64,000 bases of DNA from Pollutimonas bauzanensis (lineage in GTDB: Bacteria > Pseudomonadota > Gammaproteobacteria > Burkholderiales > Burkholderiaceae_B), in contig NZ_FQXE01000004.1 of assembly GCF_900129885.1 (NCBI RefSeq), positions 124,001 to 188,000 of the forward strand, written 5' to 3'. Under the pieces are notes generated by a model. That model searched no databases, was not told where the DNA came from, and saw only the letters and a list, made by a program, of their open reading frames with translations. The position numbers and the translations under genes were made by a program. Positions 60,093-64,000 of the stretch are shown here, one piece after another (the first letter of the stretch is position 1; every line of letters begins with the position of its first letter).

Positions 60093-62470
60093 GGCGCTAC
60101 TCCTGTGCAGATAAAAGGTCCCAGCTGCGGCTGGATCTCGGACATGGCGGGATACGGCACCTCGATGTCGCAACTTTGCCCGCGCCACGTCGCACGCAAG
60201 CTGTTTTGCGCCGCCAGCCCAGTTATAAAAACTTCCCCCCGCAAGCCGACCGGGAATACTTCCGGCTGCCCGGCAATCCGCACTGTGGCTCCCGACGGCA
60301 ATGGCTGGCCATTTTCAAGCACGATCGCAAGCACCGCGCCGCGAGATCGCCTCACCGGAAACTGCAGCAGAAGGCCGCTGCGGCCAAAGGGCACGGCATC
60401 GAGCAGCACCGCGTCGACTTGCGCATCCATCGGCAAATCCGCTTGCTCGATACGGATTGAATTTTTCTGATACGGACGCAGGCGCGGCAAAAGCGCCCCG
60501 CCATTGGCATCCGTATGCGCGACCACCTGATTGTCCGCGTAGACGCGCACGTTCGGATAGTCCGGCACCTTCACGACGGCAAAGCTCTCGTCAATGCGCC
60601 GGCTCAAGAACGCCGAACCTCCCAATATTGCGATCCCGCCCGCGGCGCTCGCGCGAATTGCGGTCTTGCGTTCCAGTTGCGCGGCTTCCAGGGTGTACCT
60701 GCCCATCTCATTCTGCAGGCTCAAACCGGCCTCGCGGCGCTCGGGCTCTCCCGCTCCCGCCAGCAGGCGATAACCGTATCCATTTCCTGGCGGCAGGCTG
60801 CGCTGCACTTGCACGACGGCTTGCTGATCCTTGCCCTGACGATTTACACCCGCACTGAGGCTGGCGCTGTGCCCCAGCGGCCGGGTAAAGAGCAGGCTGA
60901 CCGCCGTCTGGGGCCCGGGCCCCAGCGTGCGCAAGGCGGACAAGCTCAGAAAGCCCAGCTGTCCCAGCGAGATACTGTAGCTTGCGCTTATCAGCCTGAT
61001 CTCGTCGCTGCCGCGATACTTCTGCTGGACATAGCTTAGTCCGAAGGAACCGTAACCGCGGGTAGCAAGGCTGGCGAATACTTGGCTCGTCATCCAGGGA
61101 GACCCGCGTCCGCCTTCCAGCTCGAATTGCCCGGCGACGGGCGTAACGCCGAGCTGCCTGAAACCCTCGCTTGTGAACTGGACATTGCCGCCGAAACTCG
61201 AAGACCGCTGCTGGCGCTCGAAGCCCAAGGCTTTCAGCGTCCCTGCGCCCGCTTTGCTGCGGCTGCCCGCCAGAGACATATTGAACACGCCAACCGCAGG
61301 CCATAAAATCGCGCCTCCGAGCCCTGCCGTCTGCTGATCGCGCAGCAATTCGCCATGCGCCTCCGCCGTAAACCTGTCGGTGAATCCGAGGCGGTGTGTG
61401 CCGACCGCCGCGAACGGGCCATAGTGGTTGCTGGCAAGGCCGTAATCATTGCGCACGAATCCCATCTCGTACGAGTAATCGTGCAAGCCGGAGCGCAATA
61501 AGCGGGGGCTGGCGTAGTAGGGCGCGCTGATCACGCTTTCGCGCCCCAGCAGATCGCGCAACACCAGCCTGGCCTCGCCCTGGCCTGTCACGACAGGCAG
61601 ATCCTGTATGCTGAACGGACCCGCCGGCACGTCGCGGCGCAAGCGCAGCGCATCGTTTATATAAAGATCGACGGTCGACGGCAATACCGCCACCCCCGAC
61701 ATGCCCGGCTGCGGGAAAGTGATCAAGCCCGGCTGGGTGGCAAAGTTCGTCGCCCATTGAACTCCGGCAAAGCGCAGCGAACGCGCCCAGGCGCTGGCGT
61801 TGGTGATCGAGTCGCCCAGCCGCAGGCTGACGCGGTCCTGCGGCCGGTCTTGGGTCCAGGTCGTATCGAGCCGGACAAATTGCGTATTCGATCCGAGGTC
61901 CTTCGCCAGGAAAGTTCCTGTACCCGACCCGGACCCGCTGAACGCGCCCAGTTCGAACAAGCCGCTGGCATCGGTCCGGCCTGAATCTTGGTTTGCCGCA
62001 ATGTCGTAGTTGAAGAATCCCCCCGGGGACGAGGGTGTCGGGACAAGATACTCCTCTGGCAGGCCCGCTATGGTGGTGCCATGAAAAAGCGCGGCCGGGA
62101 CATTCAATTCCAGGGCCTGACGCGCCTCATCGACGGTAAATGCCGCGCCCGGCAGCGCATCCAGCGGATACCACTCATCGCCGCCATGAGATAGAGGCGT
62201 GACGTCCGGCACTCGCAGCCTCCAGCGTTTCAGGTCTTCGCCGCGCGCCATCAGACGCCCCTCGTGCCTCAGCACCAGAACGATTTCCGCCGATTCCTGG
62301 CGGTTCACTTGAAATGCAAGCCACATTTCTTCATCGGCCATATTCCCGCTCGCCGGTAGCGCCGCCCCGGAAATTGCCGACAGCAAAAACGCAATCAGCG
62401 CAAGGACCGGCCAATGTGGGGAAAATCGACCTGCGCTACTGTTTTTCCAATACCAGATCGGTTTCGACAT
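60089..62470 (-). CDS. outer-membrane usher of an archaic (Csu-type) pilus
   Basis: The protein is 793 residues from the ATG at 62470; the longer frame to 62572 lies inside the chaperone gene. A signal/hydrophobic segment (PVLALIAFLLSAISGAALPAS) is followed by an N-terminal chaperone-binding domain and a large beta-barrel rich in alternating residues (about 130-680). C-terminal domains contain ALVNENG-like VLENGQPLPSGATVRIAGQ. It assembles and secretes pilin subunits. Gene overlap with the chaperone is 35 bases. Confidence 0.9.
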   Translation of the reverse strand: MSKPIWYWKNSSAGRFSPHWPVLALIAFLLSAISGAALPASGNMADEEMWLAFQVNRQESAEIVLVLRHEGRLMARGEDLKRWRLRVPDVTPLSHGGDEWYPLDALPGAAFTVDEARQALELNVPAALFHGTTIAGLPEEYLVPTPSSPGGFFNYDIAANQDSGRTDASGLFELGAFSGSGSGTGTFLAKDLGSNTQFVRLDTTWTQDRPQDRVSLRLGDSITNASAWARSLRFAGVQWATNFATQPGLITFPQPGMSGVAVLPSTVDLYINDALRLRRDVPAGPFSIQDLPVVTGQGEARLVLRDLLGRESVISAPYYASPRLLRSGLHDYSYEMGFVRNDYGLASNHYGPFAAVGTHRLGFTDRFTAEAHGELLRDQQTAGLGGAILWPAVGVFNMSLAGSRSKAGAGTLKALGFERQQRSSSFGGNVQFTSEGFRQLGVTPVAGQFELEGGRGSPWMTSQVFASLATRGYGSFGLSYVQQKYRGSDEIRLISASYSISLGQLGFLSLSALRTLGPGPQTAVSLLFTRPLGHSASLSAGVNRQGKDQQAVVQVQRSLPPGNGYGYRLLAGAGEPERREAGLSLQNEMGRYTLEAAQLERKTAIRASAAGGIAILGGSAFLSRRIDESFAVVKVPDYPNVRVYADNQVVAHTDANGGALLPRLRPYQKNSIRIEQADLPMDAQVDAVLLDAVPFGRSGLLLQFPVRRSRGAVLAIVLENGQPLPSGATVRIAGQPEVFPVGLRGEVFITGLAAQNSLRATWRGQSCDIEVPYPAMSEIQPQLGPFICTGVAP

Positions 62471-63179
62471 TGCCAGCGTCCGTCTGCGCAGCAAGGCGCA
62501 GTGTCGCCCCCGGCGCCAGGTTAGCTTTGACGATCCAATCCAGGCTTTGGCCCGGCATAAGGTACGCGGCAACCTGGCGAGTCACCGGCGGCAAGGCGCT
62601 ATTTGCCTGCGAAACGCTGAAATTGGCGACCTGGACATGCACATTGCCGGAATTGGCCGCTGTTATCTTGATTTTCCCAGGAGCCATCGTGGCCGCTTTC
62701 CATTGCAACATGGGCGAGGCCTGGACCAATGGCAATACGAAAACGGGCACGCCTATCCGTAATGCCACCTGCAGACCGCGGAAGCCGGGCGCCGGGGGCG
62801 GGGGCACTTCCTGCAGATATAAACGGTAGCTGAGTTCCCGCTGCGGATCGATCGGACGGCGCAGGCCGACCCGCAGCAGCTGCGACCCACCCGCCGGCAC
62901 CGTGAAAATGGGCGGGGTAGCAAGAATTTCCCGGGTGGGCGTGTAGACGTCCTTGCCTTCGCGCTGGGACCAGCTGAATACTTCCAACTGGACAAGAGCC
63001 GGCGCGCCGCCACTGTTTTGCAAGGTGAGGGCGGCCACCGGCCGCTTGTCGGACAGCATCACCCGGACCGGGTTGACGGAGAGGGAGCCCGCTCGCGCCC
63101 AGCCGCAAGCGAGCATGCTGACCAGGAATAAAATACTGCCAAAAAAGAAGAAACGCGTCCGGGCTGCCGCGGCGGCCAT
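62436..63179 (-). CDS. periplasmic pilus chaperone (PapD-like, Csu-type)
   Basis: This 247-residue protein has a signal peptide (FGSILFLVSMLACGWARA) and two immunoglobulin-like domains. VNPVRVMLSDKRPVAALTLQNSG is the G1/A1 edge region and LRVGLRRPIDPQRELSYRLYLQEVPPP is the conserved F1-G1 segment. It donates a strand to pilin subunits in the periplasm and hands them to the usher. Its start overlaps the stop of the pilin gene by one base. Confidence 0.92.
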   Translation of the reverse strand: MAAAAARTRFFFFGSILFLVSMLACGWARAGSLSVNPVRVMLSDKRPVAALTLQNSGGAPALVQLEVFSWSQREGKDVYTPTREILATPPIFTVPAGGSQLLRVGLRRPIDPQRELSYRLYLQEVPPPPAPGFRGLQVALRIGVPVFVLPLVQASPMLQWKAATMAPGKIKITAANSGNVHVQVANFSVSQANSALPPVTRQVAAYLMPGQSLDWIVKANLAPGATLRLAAQTDAGNVETDLVLEKQ

Positions 63180-63706
63180 TAAAAATCGATCGTGGCGGTG
63201 ATGGTGTCGCTATAAACGCCAGCGATCGCGCTCGTTTGGCCGGACGGGATGCGGCCGTAAACGGTGAAGAGCTGCCCCGCTCCATTGCCGGTGTCTCCCG
63301 CGACGGTGGTTCCGCCGATATCGTCCCAGTTGACGCCTCCGGAAGCAATGGTCGACAAGGTGTAATTCAGGCGCGCCGTCCCGTTGCTATGCGTCATCTG
63401 GCGAGTGGTCACCGTTGCGCCGGGCGTGGCGCCGGCGTTCAGGCCTATGGTATAGGGGCTGCCATTGGTGCAGGTCGCGGTAAGCACGCTGGTGGCGTCG
63501 ACATTCCCGCCGAGCGCGTTGATGGTTTCGCCAAAAGCAAGTGGCGTGCCTTCAATAGTGCACGCGGCGGCGACCGTCCCCCCGACAGCGAAGGTGCCAG
63601 TGGCCTGCGCCGCCTGGCTGTCGGCGCCGATGACCAGGCCGCCCAGCGCAAGAGCGGAAGCAAGTGCAAATTTGAATGAACGTTGAACATGGTTGCGGGT
63701 TTTCAT
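63179..63706 (-). CDS. major SCPU-domain pilin, Csu-type
   Basis: The protein is 175 residues from the ATG at 63706, with GGAAGG upstream. The signal peptide ends GADSQAAQA. The mature SCPU domain has a Cys pair (AACTIEG and TATCTNGS), VYGRIPSGQTS and the terminal YSDTITATIDF. It is the first gene of the operon and therefore likely the main shaft subunit of a thin adhesive pilus used for surface attachment and biofilm formation. Confidence 0.9.
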   Translation of the reverse strand: MKTRNHVQRSFKFALASALALGGLVIGADSQAAQATGTFAVGGTVAAACTIEGTPLAFGETINALGGNVDATSVLTATCTNGSPYTIGLNAGATPGATVTTRQMTHSNGTARLNYTLSTIASGGVNWDDIGGTTVAGDTGNGAGQLFTVYGRIPSGQTSAIAGVYSDTITATIDF

Positions 63707-63739
63707 TGGGCCTTCCTCTAGATAATAAAATGCCGTCAC

Positions 63740-63781
63740 CCAGTGATGGCATGGTCCGCGCCAGCGATGGTATGGTCAACG
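63740..63781. repeat. tandem 21-bp repeat upstream of the pilus operon
   Basis: Positions 63740-63760 and 63761-63781 are a tandem duplication identical at 17 of 21 bases. The unit equals two helical turns. It lies 34-75 bases before the pilin ATG, inside the leader or promoter. It may be a double site for a regulator. Confidence 0.6.
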
Positions 63782-63931
63782 GCGCTGAAAACAGGTATCG
63801 AGAGGAAGGAACGGTTCTGCCGCCCCGCGCGGTTTGGTCTCAAGCTACAGGCCTTCGGTTCCCTTCTTTTGACTCGTTCGCCAGTGTCATTGGATCCTGA
63901 TGCTGCGCAACCGCTACCAGGGTATTGTTAA

Positions 63932-63960
63932 TTTTTATTTCGAGTAATGACATATATCAA
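63932..63960 (-). promoter_or_regulatory. possible promoter of the pilus operon
   Basis: On the minus strand TTGATA (63955-63960) is followed after 17 bases by TAAAAA (63932-63937), within the most AT-rich stretch of the right edge. The resulting leader of about 220 bases would include the tandem repeat. The -10 is poor, so the call is tentative. Apart from this and the repeat, 63782-64000 shows no gene. Confidence 0.35.
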
Positions 63961-64000
63961 TAATTGTGACGCCGCGACGGCGGCCGGCCTTAGACACGCT

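Noticed and set aside
1-64000. CRISPR arrays, IS elements, prophage or integration sites
   Set aside because: No regularly spaced repeats, transposase or integrase frames, terminal inverted repeats or tRNA attachment sites were seen on either strand.

Overview
The window is about 63% G+C and contains almost no unassigned DNA. It carries three orphan Bug-type solute receptors (the family first named in Bordetella), four LysR regulators, several CaiB/BaiF CoA-transferases and an 85-residue IF-1 paralogue. This points to a betaproteobacterium of the order Burkholderiales, most likely Alcaligenaceae (Bordetella/Achromobacter/Pusillimonas-like). The genus is an inference from gene content. No IS element, phage gene, tRNA, rRNA or CRISPR array was seen.

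Layout. (1) 1-8675, minus strand: a RpiR regulator, isoaspartyl peptidase, a five-component peptide importer of the GsiABCD type, a DmpA-family aminopeptidase and an M55 D-aminopeptidase cut by the left edge. (2) 8785-17004, minus strand: D-serine dehydratase, a second peptide-type ABC importer and an M81 (MlrC-like) metallopeptidase, with a divergent DsdC-like LysR at 17053. (3) 18071-21926, plus strand: cupin, Bug receptor, CoA-transferase and acyl-CoA dehydrogenase, followed by an IclR regulator and a VOC protein on the minus strand. (4) 23564-30637, plus strand: LysR, an iron/polyamine-type ABC importer, a CoA-transferase and a CitE-like lyase. (5) 31146-33127: two housekeeping genes, an IF-1 paralogue and pgi. 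(6) 33168-39382, minus strand: two enoyl-CoA hydratases, an aldehyde dehydrogenase, an ADP-forming acyl-CoA synthetase and a Bug receptor, with a LysR at 39523. (7) 40439-45410: LysR, amidase, Bug receptor and MmgE/PrpD, then an EamA exporter. (8) 46467-59562: a ten-gene minus-strand operon (branched-chain-type ABC importer, SDR, fused E1 alpha/beta, VOC, E2, E3), with a divergent SDR and GntR/FCD regulator. (9) 59667-63706, minus strand: a compact archaic (Csu-type) chaperone-usher pilus operon.

How the genes work together. The window is largely a catabolic accessory region built from repeated modules, each consisting of a regulator, an importer and degradative enzymes. Regions 1 and 2 together encode five hydrolases or lyases specific for unusual peptide bonds or D-amino acids, each set beside a peptide importer; the combination suggests salvage of D-, beta- or isopeptide material. 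Region 6 has the enzyme set expected for CoA-dependent side-chain shortening of phenylpropenoid acids. Region 8 couples import of an unknown carboxylate or hydroxyketone to a complete 2-oxoacid/acetoin-type dehydrogenase complex. A strong candidate operator (four TTGTCTGAT motifs) sits exactly at the expected transcription start of that operon and in front of the GntR gene, so this is the best-supported regulon in the window.
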